NCBI GenBank assembly: GCA_003427395.1
Contig: BFEA01000303.1
Location: 1,550,349-1,580,251 of the forward strand
Origin: Chara braunii
Lineage: Eukaryota > Streptophyta > Charophyceae > Charales > Characeae
Length of the DNA stretch: 29,903 nucleotides
Direction: 5' to 3'
In this document: positions 1-9,758 of the stretch, in pieces
How positions within the stretch are numbered: position 1 is the first letter of the stretch
How the letters are laid out: each line of letters starts with the position of its first letter
Translations under genes and position numbers: made by a program
Notes under the pieces: generated by a model
What the model was told of the DNA's origin: nothing
Seen by the model: the letters and a program-made list of their open reading frames with translations, nothing else
Databases searched by the model: none

Positions 1-21
1 CCCACTCACCCACCCACCCAC

Positions 22-722
22 ATTATAGTATTACAGGGAAGCCCGTAGCAGCCACATCGGTGCTCAAGCCTCCAACGAGGGAACATGCGGGAGCTGAACC
101 CACCAGCAGGTGTGATACCTGCTACAGGAGGTGGGCGATACCAGCCAGGGGTCAGCCGGTAGCATCAGGACCGAGCTTCTTCTATGGGCCGGACTCTGTG
201 TCTCCCCTACGGTCCCTTCCCCCTATGAACATCAGCAGTCTCTCCTCAATGCCACTCGCGGGGGACCAGCGGCCTATCTCTAGGTGGCGGACGCCAAGCT
301 TGCCCGGGAAGGTATATGAGGCTGAATCCGACCATTTCGTCAAAATGGACATCGTTTATTTTTTGAACGAAATTGAAACCGAGTTTTTTGGCCGAAAACT
401 CGTCAAAATTTGCTGTTCCTGAGGGTCCGGCATTTGTAAAACGCTGGACCCCCTGGCTGTACATGGACCTAGATTGAGACCAGGGACATCTAGGTCCATG
501 TACAGCCAGGGGGTCCAGCGTTTTACAAATGCCGGACCCTCAGGAACAGCAAATTTTGACGAGTTTTCGGTCAAAAAACTCGGTTTCAATTTCGTTCAAA
601 AAATAAAAGATGTCCATTTTGACAAAATGGCAGTTGATGGGGATTGTTGGGTGGGCATTGAACCCAACACCTCCTGAATGCCACTTGCACGCCTTACCAA
701 CTTACCAACTGAGATAGGCCGC
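22..722 (-). repeat. tRNA-derived SINE-like element, copy 1 (interrupted)
   Basis: Read on the minus strand, the head at about 722-645 looks like a tRNA gene. An A-box-like stretch (CTCAGTTGGTAAG) lies at 713-698 and a B-box (GGTTCAATGCC) at 664-654. The body then matches the second copy at 24.2-24.8 kb in three blocks: the head, 330-199 (including GCTTGGCGTCCGCCACCTAG) and about 175-22 (including GATGCTACCGGCTG and GGCTGCTACGGG). The 332-630 palindrome sits between head and body. Without it the element is roughly 400 bp. The ends are not sharply defined because the 3' end runs into the window edge. Internal pol III promoter boxes define SINEs. The assignment to that class is inference from these boxes and the two-copy alignment. 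Confidence 0.7.
332..630. mobile_element. Foldback/MITE family A, copy 1 (near-perfect palindrome)
   Basis: The left arm 332-473 and right arm 489-630 are each 142 nt and are reverse complements with only three mismatches that I can count. They surround a 15-nt loop (474-488). The tip CCATTTCGTCAAAATGG is itself nearly self-complementary. There is no coding capacity beyond shadow ORFs. It lies inside the SINE-like element, so it inserted later. A diverged relative with the same arm ends is at 23257-23478. I could not find a clear target-site duplication. It could be a MITE or a foldback element; no transposase partner is visible in the window. Confidence 0.85.
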
Positions 723-1374
723 TGGATGGAGCTGTGTTTCCCGCCCCCACCCCAGGGGGGCCGGGTGGTCAGAATCTCAACTAATTTTTTATTTTTTTTA
801 AGCTGCCTTCTACTCATCGGGGGATTGCCATATATTTTTCTCTCGCCTCACATATGTTTGACTGGGGTTCTACCGATGTCATGGAGCATATCTTTCTTTT
901 ACTACCTACCTGCCACTACTCCTAAGGCTATGCAGGGGACCCCTCCAAGCATAGCTTTCTATCCCTCTCGAGTGTCAACTCTCCTGCTGCAGTGTTTTGG
1001 CTTCTCCAAACGGCTGACTCAGAGGGGAAAAAAAGAAAAGCAGAGATCTTCTTCAAGATTCACCATGCTCTGACAGTAGAGTGGTGAGGTGAATGGAGCC
1101 GTTACTATTTTCTGCTGCTTTTCTTTTTGTTTTTGAAGCTCAAAAGACCGTTTCTCATTTTGCTAAAAGACCAACAAATGCCAAAAACCAATGTTTAAAG
1201 ACCCAAGAGGGTGTAACCCCAGCTGTGACGTTTTTCCAAAAAACAGTATTGAAAGACCCGATAGGGTGTCACGCCACCAATGCCTCGGCCATATGTCTCC
1301 CACGGTCCCCTCACTGCAACTTTCTGATGTCCGCGCCGTGCTGAGGACTGTCGATGCGAAATCTCGACAGCCGT
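723..1374. other. No gene recognised; minor tandem repeat
   Basis: Only low-complexity and T-rich sequence is seen. A diverged direct repeat of about 60 bp occurs near 1191-1300: AAAGACCCAAGAGGGTGT is followed by AAAGACCCGATAGGGTGT. Short open frames here lack any family signature. Confidence 0.5.
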
Positions 1375-1435
1375 GGGCCCCCAAAGGCTGCGATGATTTT
1401 GAAGGCTGGGCGAGGTACCGGTGGTTTAAAGATCG
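1375..1435 (+). repeat. Dispersed repeat containing a GGTACYGGTGGTT core, copy 1
   Basis: The stretch with GGGCGAGGTACCGGTGGTT, preceded by CCCCCAAAGGCTGCG, aligns with 1898-1995, which has CCCCCAAAAGTTGCG and GGGCAGGGTACTGGTGGTT. The same core in opposite orientation forms the tandem pair at 1711-1862. This is a small repeat family of unknown class. Confidence 0.55.
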
Positions 1436-1710
1436 GCCTGCGACTGAAAATGGAAACTTGGATCTTGACCCACCCTGTTTTTCTTTTTTTTCTTTTCTTT
1501 TTTTTGCTCCAATCTTTTCAACAGGGAGCAACAAATGATGGGAACAAATGATGGGAACAAGGCCCCAAGTTCATGAAATTGAAATAGATCAATTAAGGCA
1601 CCGGGCCATTACCGAGCTTCACCTGTGATCAGCTGAAACTTCTGAACAGTTGAAGTTTCACACCTTACACTGAAAATTTGAAAAATCGGAACTCAGGAGT
1701 ACTTCACCAG

Positions 1711-1862
1711 AGCAAGACCACCCTAAAAACATTTCTTAAACCACCAGTACCCCACCCTGCGCTCCAAAAAAAGCAAACTGGGTGAGAGCAAGAGCATCCT
1801 ACAAACATTTCTTAAACCACCAGTACCCCACCCTGCGCCCCAATAAAAGCAAACTGGGCCTG
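1711..1862 (-). repeat. Tandem pair of 76-bp units
   Basis: Unit 1711-1786 and unit 1787-1862 both contain ATTTCTTAAACCACCAGTAC followed by CCCACCCTGCG and an A-rich GCAAACTGGG end, with only scattered mismatches. The core is the reverse complement of the element at 1898-1995, giving a head-to-head arrangement. Confidence 0.8.
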
Positions 1863-1897
1863 TGTTTGGCTGGCTCCACCAGCCATTTTGGTCCAGT

Positions 1898-1995
1898 AGC
1901 GAGCCCCCAAAAGTTGCGCTGCTACTCTGAAAAAATAGCTGGGCAGGGTACTGGTGGTTCAACTCCCCACAGCCGAAAGGACTTGTCACAAGGGA
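1898..1995 (+). repeat. Dispersed repeat containing a GGTACYGGTGGTT core, copy 2
   Basis: Contains AGCTGGGCAGGGTACTGGTG followed by GTTCAACTCC. It aligns with 1375-1435 and, inverted, with the 1711-1862 tandem pair. The GGTTCAACTCC string resembles a pol III B box, but no A box sits at a suitable distance. Confidence 0.55.
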
Positions 1996-2795
1996 GCCAC
2001 CGTGTTGCTGCACTGCCCTACAGCCACCCTGATGGCACCTCAGGTCTTTCAGGGCACACTGCAACCATCCGACAGCCCACCACCTCATCCCACTCACCCT
2101 GAACAAGGGAGAAAATGCTTCCCTGTAAACACTGCCTAGTGCATCCCTCTGCACACGTCCGAGGCCTCACCAACCTCTCCAGTCTCAATCATAACAGCTC
2201 CTCGCAGCCCTCCTGAGTGGCGCTTACCTGCAGCCCTTGCGGCCCTAACGTGGCGAGGTAAGCTGAGGCTGATGAATGTGCTGACCAAATCTCCGGCACA
2301 TGAAGCGGTGAGAGAACCACCCGGATTGAGGGTTGCAGTAGAGATGGCTCCAGATTGTTGGCGGGGACCTGGATGTGCTGGAAAAGGGGTCCAGCGTCCC
2401 AAATGCATGCATCTGCTGGGAAAAGGGCCCAACATCCCCGTCTGTACATAGGCGAGAACCAGAAACAATGGGTGTGTTCAAGTAACTGATTTTCATCCTA
2501 GAAAGATTGAACACTTGGTGGGTAGGGAGTCTGCCTCTTCGCTTGGCTACAAGCTGCCAGACATCTGAACTTCATTCGAGCAAGGCCCCTCCCTTGCTGC
2601 TGCAGTAATCCTGCTCCCCTACCCCATACCGTACCAGTTCCACTATCCTCTCACCAAGAGGTGGGGATGGGTCTTCGGAAACTGGGGCCTGCCTTAGTCA
2701 TCCCTCCCTACCATGCTAAATCTACCCTGCTGTTCTCTATTGAAGGAAAGGGGTCCAGGAATTCTGAAGCTGGCCTCATCAGTAATGAAGGATCG
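1996..2795. other. No gene recognised
   Basis: Several frames of 60-110 codons are open, but they overlap one another on both strands and show no domain. A short motif of the form GCTGGAAAAGGGGTCCAG recurs at about 2378, about 2745 (partial) and about 2869 (the last inside the LINE), which marks it as repeat-derived rather than genic. Confidence 0.5.
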
Positions 2796-2810
2796 CAAAA
2801 TCTCAATCTT
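2796..2810. repeat. Left target-site duplication of the LINE
   Basis: CAAAATCTCAATCTT directly precedes the poly-T run (2809-2824). It is repeated perfectly at 5314-5328, just beyond the other end of the LINE. Confidence 0.85.
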
Positions 2811-5313
2811 TTTTTTTTTTTTTTAAAGGAAGGCTCCATCCATTGGTGGGGAGCGTCGCCTGCTGGAAAACGGGTCCAGTGTCCCTTACACAATAGATAC
2901 AGAATGGCTCATAGAAGGAAATTGGATGGTGTCTGGAGGGTGCCTGCCAGCATTGATTGCTCTGGAAACCAGAGGATTGACTGAGCAGGTGTGAAATAAA
3001 AGCATGATGGATGAGGTCCTCATCCTCCTCTCTACCGTTAAGCCAGGTGAGGGTGGCGGGAGGAACCACTGGGGGCCACCAGTGGGACTTCCTTCCATCT
3101 CCCTGCCCATCTCCCACTTGCTGCCACGCTCCCGAACTGTATCCAAAAGGAAAGGGCTGAAAAATGGAATTTAGCAGGGGAAAGCAAACTCAGACGTAGC
3201 AAAACTGGATAGTCCCGAACAGACTGAAGACGGAAAAGACCGGACTTCAACCCAGTCAGGCTTGTGCACAGACTAATAGGCTAACCAGAGCAGAGTAGAA
3301 CAGAGTAGTAAAAGGCAAAAAACAGAGTAAGAATGATGAGAAAAGGCAGACTTAATGTGACTAGCCTTTAGTGAAGATCAATTACACAGGGAGTGTATCC
3401 AGAGTGAGGGCTTCAGTGGTCAGTTACAGACGTAATTCCAGGCCCTGTGGGTGGGGAGGGAACAGGTCTGGGAACTCCTCTGCAGGTCTCATGGGGATGC
3501 TGGAGTCTATTGTCAGCCAGTCTTTAAATCTCAGTTGATAGTCCCTGGGCGCCTCCTCTCTAAGGTTGCCCTCCCTCCCCCCTTCCCCTTCCCCAAACCC
3601 CGTCCAGCGTACTTCCGCTACCCATCCCTCCCGATCTCCACCCAGCCATTCTCTAGAAAACTGTAGTAGCCGTTCCCGGATGTCTTTAGCTCTATGAAGG
3701 TTGTCTAGTGTTTGCTTCATTGTCTTCCATCTGTGCGAGAGTTCCAGTTGGAAGTGCAATTTGAATTGTTCCACTCTCTCTTCGCCCTCTACCCGAACTT
3801 GGTCTAAAGTTAGGATGCATCGTTGCCACCACAGAACCCACAGGATCGTTCGTCGGGACAGGTGGAACATGTTCAACACAAAGATGTCGTCTTGGAAAGG
3901 TGGGTAGTGGCCTGTTAGGATGCCACGCCAATCCCACGGCCATGGGTGCCCTGGGACCAATTGTTGCCACACCCTATCCCACCACCTCCAGGTAAGAATC
4001 ACGGCGGGGCATTGTAGAAATATATGCTCAATTGTCTCTGCTCTCTTTCTAACCGGCAAACCCTGCAGGCATCGAGAGCACCAAGGGAGCGTCCGGCCTT
4101 GTTGTTCCAACTGCGAGTGATCGATCAACCAGTTGTTGGTTGGTAGGCACCGATGCAAGATCTGGCACTGCAGAGATGAAATTTTCGTTGGTTTATACTC
4201 GGTGTCGCAGAACCATCGTCTTGGTGTGAGAAGATGCCTGCCTTTGCCAGCGGTCGATCACCGTGTCTTTTAGGCAGCGCTTCATTTTGAGCATACGATA
4301 CGATGCTCTTATCGAGAGCCCTGACAATGTTTTGGGTTTGGGCTGTTGTGGGCTGTTCCGTGGGTCAGAGTTCCAGATCCATTCTAATGGATATATGGGA
4401 AGGGCCTCTAAGGCTATCTCCGAAAAAAAGACCCGCCGGTCTTCTCCATCTTCTAATACCCCTATTCTGTGTAGTTCGTCCTTCTGAACCCATTGGAAGG
4501 GGTCCCGACATCCAACCAGTCTTCCTTCCCTGTCTTTCCATGACGTACCATTCAATCAGGGCTTCGTCCGAACGGATTAGGTGAGCAAGGCCTACCGTGT
4601 TACCCCTGGCTACCCAGTCCCCCTCCTTCAACATTCTTCCTTTGCGAAGGATAGACCGCCACCCTACCGGGAGGGCCTCTATCATTTCTTCAAGTGTTGT
4701 TTCAACATTATGGCAATACCTTAGTTCCTCCCTTATCCCCTCCGGACTCTTCCAATCCTTCTTTTCCCTGTCCCAGAGGTCACGAACTTTCGTCCCTCCA
4801 TTCGTCACCCATCCTTTCCATGGGGAGTCGGTGCTACAAAAGATCTGACTCTGTTCGTTGGTGATCCAACGATTCCCGAAGAGGGGTTGTCTTGCCACCT
4901 CTTCCCACCGATCTGGGGGTGGGCGATTCAGGGGAGGAAGCTTCCTCCAAATTTTTAGCAAACGAGGCCAGAAATCGTCTTTCAGTCCCTCCCCTCCCCG
5001 AGAACGCCATGGTATTCTCCAATAATGATCGACGATTGTCTAACCAGTGGAGAGGGTGGACAGATGGAGGAGCTTCAAGGGCGAGGCGGACAATTTGTTC
5101 TAGTGCTAGCGGCCTCCATACTAATGGGCTTTCAAAGATCAGTCGTATCACCCATTGTAGACTGAGGGTTTGGGATTGGCCGAGTGGGTTAAGGATACCA
5201 AGGCCTCCCTTTGCCTTGGGTTGAATAACCGAGTCCCTTGCTACTCGACTTATAGCGTGGGGATTCTCACTGTCTCCTCTCCATAGATAGGCTGCCACCT
5301 TCCTCTTCAGGGT
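2811..5313 (-). mobile_element. 5'-truncated non-LTR retrotransposon (LINE)
   Basis: The element reads on the minus strand. Its poly(A) tail appears as a T run (to 2824) at the left. The 3' untranslated part is 2825-3423. Coding remnants of ORF2 run from 3424 to 5313. The same 15-bp word flanks both ends (2796-2810 and 5314-5328), as expected for target-primed reverse transcription. At about 2.5 kb it lacks ORF1, the endonuclease and the catalytic reverse transcriptase core. Such 5' truncation is typical of LINE insertions. The long perfect duplication suggests the insertion is not very old, yet the coding frame is already shifted, so the source copy may itself have been defective or the sequence may contain errors. 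Confidence 0.87.
3424..5313 (-). pseudogene. LINE ORF2 C-terminal remnant (RT thumb/connection and zinc-binding domain)
   Basis: Four minus-strand stretches in changing frames cover the C-terminal half of a plant-type LINE ORF2. Stretch 5313-4834 begins in the region after the RT palm, with the family-typical KGGLGILNP segment. Stretch 4961-4365 continues with W-rich connection sequence (PLFGNRWITNEQSQIF). Stretch 4555-4193 holds DPFQWV and a later region. Stretch 4158-3424 carries the zinc-binding RT domain (zf-RVT): HRCLPTNNWL, then WCSRC, then EHIFLQC, with ligands at residues 27, 30, 45 and 50 of that stretch. At least three frameshifts separate the pieces. The YxDD catalytic motif lies upstream of the truncation and is absent. 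It cannot encode an active enzyme. The family assignment is firm; the exact clade is not determined. Confidence 0.85.
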
Positions 5314-5328
5314 CAAAATCTCAATCTT
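5314..5328. repeat. Right target-site duplication of the LINE
   Basis: Perfect 15/15 match to 2796-2810. The original target can be read as the DNA before 2796 continuing into 5329. Confidence 0.85.
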
Positions 5329-5385
5329 ACCCCTTGGAACAGCGATTTCCTCAAAACAGACATATTTTCTTGGGGGGATAAAGTA

Positions 5386-5549
5386 GAGTCACAAAAACGA
5401 GTTATAATTGCACTATGGGGCAATATACAGTTTGCAATTGCACTTCGGGCATTCACCTGAGCAGAAAGGTGAGTTGTATACATTGCTTGAAATGCAATTT
5501 CAAACTATATCTTGGACTACAATGCAATTCTAACTCATTTTCGTGACTC
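5386..5549. mobile_element. Small inverted-repeat element (MITE-like), family B, copy 1
   Basis: The left end GAGTCACAAAAACGAGTTAT and the right end (ending CTCATTTTCGTGACTC) form imperfect terminal inverted repeats of about 27 bp extending into AATTGCA. The element is about 164 bp, has no coding capacity, and has several internal AATTGCA/TGCAATT words. A second copy is at 23940-24111. No convincing target duplication was seen. Confidence 0.75.
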
Positions 5550-5631
5550 GCGCGTAGTTTCCCTTTTTTTTTTTGTGAAATTGAAAGTCCATTTTAAGGG
5601 GTAATTTGTCATGTTTTATTACTGAAGTTGT

Positions 5632-5862
5632 TGGGGGTAAGGGCTAAGGGGTAAGGGCTAAGGGGTATGGGGTAAAGGGCAAGGGGGTAAGTCGTAAGGG
5701 GTAAGAAGTAATGGGTGGGGGGTATGGGGTAAGGGTAAAGGGGGAATGGGGTAGGGGGTATGGGGGGGTATGGAGGGGTATGGGGTAAGGGTAAAGGTCG
5801 AATGGGGTAAGGGGTAGGTAGTTTAGGGTTAAGGAGGTGAGGGGCAATGGGTAAGGTGTTTG
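5632..5862 (+). repeat. G-rich GGGGTAA-type degenerate tandem repeat
   Basis: The + strand is a run of variants of GGGGTAAGGGCTAA, GGGGTATGGGGTAA and GGGTAAAGGG with almost no C, ending near GTTTAGGGTTAAGG. The minus strand therefore encodes only P/L/T/Y-rich shadow ORFs. It resembles degenerate telomere-like sequence but is not the canonical plant TTTAGGG array. It could form G-quadruplexes. Confidence 0.8.
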
Positions 5863-5944
5863 AATCATTATTGATTGACACATGAGTGCTTTACAATCTG
5901 CTGCTATTTCTTTGCAAAGCTTAAAGCACAAGTACATCCGCTAT

Positions 5945-6093
5945 CGGCCAGAGGCGCCCACCAGAATCTGGTACTATGCGACACAGCCCACCGATGTTTT
6001 TTATCGACGGCACGCCTGCGCCGTCTTTTTCGGAAGAAACTCGTAGGCGACGAGTTTCTATTCAGCAAGGCTGGAGCCGTTTACTAGCGGTTG
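5945..6093 (+). repeat. Dispersed repeat, copy 1 (partner at 25139-25306)
   Basis: Shares blocks in the same order with 25139-25306: GGCCAGA, a CCAGAATCTGG/CGAATTCTGGA region, TTATCGACGGCA/TTATCAACGGCA, GGCGACGAGTTTC/GGCGACAAGTTTC, GCAAGGCTGG and TACTAGCGG. The class is unknown and the ends are diffuse. Confidence 0.6.
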
Positions 6094-6264
6094 AATGAAA
6101 CATGGTTCTCACTCTACTATAGTCTATGAAACCCTTAGCCTAAGGTTTAAATGTAATCCACAGTTATTTGTACATGTCCTTCGTCATCATTTATATGTCT
6201 ATTAATCTTGATGAACTTCGATATGAGGCTTGTACAGTCGCCACTGTGGGCTCCGAATGGTAAG

Positions 6265-7048
6265 TCTATGGTTGATAGTGATGGCGAAGAGCACTCTCAG
6301 AACATGGACATGCCGACCCTTACTGCAGGTTAGTCGACTCCTCATTTCGATGATGTGGACGAGGATGACAATGCTACCACACTCGTGCCTCCATGAACAC
6401 CTTTCACCAATGGCCCAATGGGCAAGGAAAGCTGAGATACATATACCGAATGAGGAAAGGAGCAAGCAGTGAATCAAAGTCTACATTCGAACGTAGATGC
6501 AGCATAAAGGAGTGTGAGGCGGTGTCGCAGAAAAGCCGTTGCAAAAAATATAGGTGCCTCTCTCCGATGAGAGCGGAGTACGTCCAGAAATGTAGGCGGG
6601 AGTTCTATGTGCTTAGAGGCAAGGACTCCAAAGAGTCGTGCAAGGGGTGGATTTCAAAATTGCAAAATTTCATGTCGTTAGTCGACCAGAAACCTTCCGT
6701 TAATCCTGTAGTGCAAATGCATCAGGTATGTGTAACCGCGTGGTGCCTTATTCTATGAGTGTTTGGAATACGTTTAAAAGACATATGAACAAACTCAATG
6801 ACAACACGGTAGATGTTGTTAGTGGTCATGAAGGTCACCCAATGACAACTGCCAAATACGCAATAACGTGGTCAACATTCGAGGATATTATTCTTGATGA
6901 ATTTGATCCCATGACGGATTAGGCAGGGGCAGACCCGTTGTTTGAGATTAGGAACCACATTGGCCTCCTTGAGTTTACGCGACGAAGCAAGACGTTCACC
7001 TCAGTAGCTCGGTTTGCACTAGTAGCAGGAGCTACCCTCAGACTGTAA
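6265..7048 (+). pseudogene. Broken coding remnant of unidentified family
   Basis: Two or three + frames give protein-like sequence in order. First is an acidic N-terminal part from about 6265 (DSDGEEHS, then FDDVDEDDNATT and TPFTNGPMG) broken by several stops. Next is a basic and Cys-containing part ending at 6758 (CRREFYVLRGKDSKE, then VCVTAWCLIL). After a frame change near 6755 comes NTFKRHMNKL and a region ending DEFDPMTD at 6922, followed past one stop by 41 further open codons to 7048. The string VCVTAWCLIL followed by NTFKRHM looks like one continuous domain, which argues that this was a real gene or a transposon-borne ORF. I do not recognise the family. Neighbours are repeats only. Confidence 0.45.
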
Positions 7049-9167
7049 CCGTAACGACAGCGAAGAGCAACAGCTAGCCTAGCAACAACAGCCCGTAGCA
7101 GGTACAATATTCAGCCAGCAATTGTAGTAGCAATGGTCATCAATGACCGCAACGAAAAGCGGGTGAGTCTTATCACTTTTCCTTATTCAACCTCGGGGGT
7201 CTTCTTTCCCTGCTCATTTATAATGTGCATAAAAAGATTGTTGCAAGGAAAGTGAGCGATAGCGAAACGATAAAAGCGAGTGAGCAAGAGACTTACTTGA
7301 TTGCCGTCGATTCGCTGTTGTTACGGTAGCGAAGCCAGCCCGGACGGAAACACCCCCCTACTGTTATAAACTTAGGTTCTATGTCTGGCCATGGTCGTGG
7401 TCTGACGAAGAAATGTTTGTTACTTTGATATATGTACATACCCATGTCGTCCAACCTCACCACCATTCTTCTCAACATGGGTTGAGGACAAACCTGGTAG
7501 TTCCGAGTTTTGCCGAAGTGCTAAAACGTCATAAGTCGATAAGAGTCAGTCTCGTACCCGACAAGAAAAGCCACTTCAGTCTGACAAGTCCCAAACATCG
7601 ATTCTATAGCGTATCCAGGGAAGACCGGAAGCAACGCACTGACAAAATAATTGTGGTAGAAAAGACGGTCGACCGGTACCGGTTTAATAGCACATCATGT
7701 CACTTTAATTTCTATATTTAGTTGTTGTAGTATAGCATCGACTGCTGCTTGTGCGTTAGGACAGCTTGGGCACTCCATGCCGGTGGGGTAGAAAAAGGCA
7801 CGTGCCCTAGCCATAACTGTGGCAATAGAAGGAGGAGATTGGTGACCGTGGCCACCACGGTAAGCACCTACCTGAGTAGGAGTACCCAGAGCTACGATTA
7901 AGGGTAAAAAATAGAGAGAGAGAGAAAGGCGGGACTGCTGAAGGCTAGAAGAAAGGAAGGTAAGGAGACATGGATGGTGTGGCTCAGGGTTGATTCTTAG
8001 CTGGACCACAATGATTCTTTGACTCTTCTTCCTCTCCTTCGCCACTTAGACCACTTTTTCTCTTATAGGTTCAGGGGAATCAAACAACAGTCTGAGAGTA
8101 CTTCTTATCAATCTGGGTCTCATAGGGACTGGCGACAGTCGAGCCCAACAACCGTTCTTAATGACGGTGCATCGCGACTGACCTTAGTGATTGGGTTGTG
8201 GACGTCCAGAGAATACGACAATTGACAGAAGGAAGGTGAGGCATGACAATGACCCTTGACCAAAGAAGAGAGTTAGTAAGGAAGGCACGAATACTGACAA
8301 CTGTCATTAACGGCCTTGGCATGAGAGAAACATCACAACCAATAAGGGGATGGATTCGAAGAAAAAGAGAGAGAAGAGAGAAAGGGTGTGGACACTAAGG
8401 CTAAATTATATATGTTTAAAGAAAATGATAGAAAAATAAGTATGTAAGAAAGAGAAAGAGAGGGGAAGAGAAAGGAGTCAATGCACTAAAGGTTAAAGAA
8501 AATTTGGTGCAAGGGATTGCAAAGTAGTGACCACTGTTAATAATAGTTGAAAGAAGTCCTAACTTATATTATTAAACAAGCATGGTCTGACACTAACTCG
8601 AGAGTGGTGTAATCGCTATAACATCCTTATCTGGAACGTTCAAATATGAAGTATGTTGGCGATATTTTGAGTACTCGTGTCGTCCATGCTTGAGTCAAGT
8701 AATTAGATTTGATCCAAGATGTGGTATAGTAGTCTTCGTATTTTATGGTATGTGCATTCTATTTGCCTGAAAATGATGACCGTTGATTCAAAAGCATTTG
8801 CATGAGTATCATCTAAAATTGAATACTGGGCGATTGAGGGTGCTCTGTCCGAGTTCGGGCGGAACTCTGAAGGCAAGGAACTACAGGTACGCATTTCTTT
8901 CTACTCCATAACCCCCTTACAATTACACCTCACTATCTCTCTGCATGCACATGTGAATGTATATAATGCCTGAATCTCTTTGGATTAAATAATTTCAAGA
9001 GACAGAAGGAATAATGTGAGTATAAGAAAAGTGTGTACGAAAAAGAAAGGAGGTAAGTATGATATCCCAAAAAACTTGAGACTAAGGAATTATGAGTTTT
9101 CTGTTGGAGGAGATGAAGGTTACTTAGGGCTGTGTTATACAAAGTGAATAATTCTGATGCACTGTTT
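7049..9167. other. About 2.1 kb without a recognisable gene
   Basis: A/G-rich, AT-leaning sequence with purine runs (7910-7950, 8340-8490). Open frames up to about 116 codons (7695-8045, minus) show no family signature. Possible splice-like GTGAGT words occur, but no exon chain can be supported. Confidence 0.45.
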
Positions 9168-9758
9168 GGTATTGACAAGTGACGGAATAAAGGGTCACAG
9201 GGTATTCGTCCAGTTGCTTCTTGTGTGATTAACTTATTAATCTGATTGGTATTGAGAAGTGCCTCGATAGAGGGTCCAGGAGTGTTCGTCCAGTCGCTTC
9301 GTGTGTCTTTAACTTGATGATTTGACTGGTATTGACAAGTGAGTCAGACTTGATAGAGGGTCAAGGAGTGTTCGTCCAGTCATTTCTTATGTGATTAACT
9401 TAATAATCTGATTGATATTGAGAAGTGACTAGATAGAAGGCCAAGGAGTGTGTGTCGAGTCATTTTGTGTGTGTTTAGCTTAATGATCTAACTGGTATTG
9501 ACACGTGACTGGATAGAGGGTCAAGAAGTGTCCGTTCAATTGCTTCATGTGTGTTTAACTTGATGATCTGATTGGTATTGAGAAGTGGTTGGATAAAGGG
9601 TCAAGGTGTCTCCATCTAGTCACTTCTTGTGTGATTAACTTGTTGATATGATAAGTATTGAAAAATGACTAGATAGACGGCCGAGGAGTGTCCGTCGAGT
9701 CGCTTCGTGTGTGTTTAACTTGATGATCTAACTAGTATTGAAACCAAGTTAATCTAGA
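9168..9758 (+). repeat. 80-bp satellite array, seven units plus a partial unit
   Basis: Units begin at 9168, 9248, 9328, 9414, 9494, 9574 and 9654, each with a GGTATTGACAAGTG-like start and an AACTTGATGATCTGA-like end. The third is 86 bp through a 6-bp insertion. A partial unit starts at 9734 and stops after about 10 bp, shortly before the LTR at 9759. Unit ends alternate between CTTGTGTGATTAACTTA and CGTGTGTGTTTAACTTG types, hinting at a 160-bp dimer with one break. The array does not resume beyond 22725. Confidence 0.88.

Noticed and set aside
5609-5937. Pro/Leu/Thr/Tyr-rich minus-strand ORFs.
   Set aside because: They are translations of the C-rich strand of the GGGGTAA repeat.
7695-8045. 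A 116-codon minus ORF with ECPSCPNAQAAVDAILQQL.
   Set aside because: The Cys pair is suggestive, but there is only one such pair, the start is arbitrary and no continuing frame or neighbouring exon was found.
9168-9758. A CRISPR-like array.
   Set aside because: The 80-bp units are directly abutting diverged tandem repeats without unique spacers, in a eukaryotic context.
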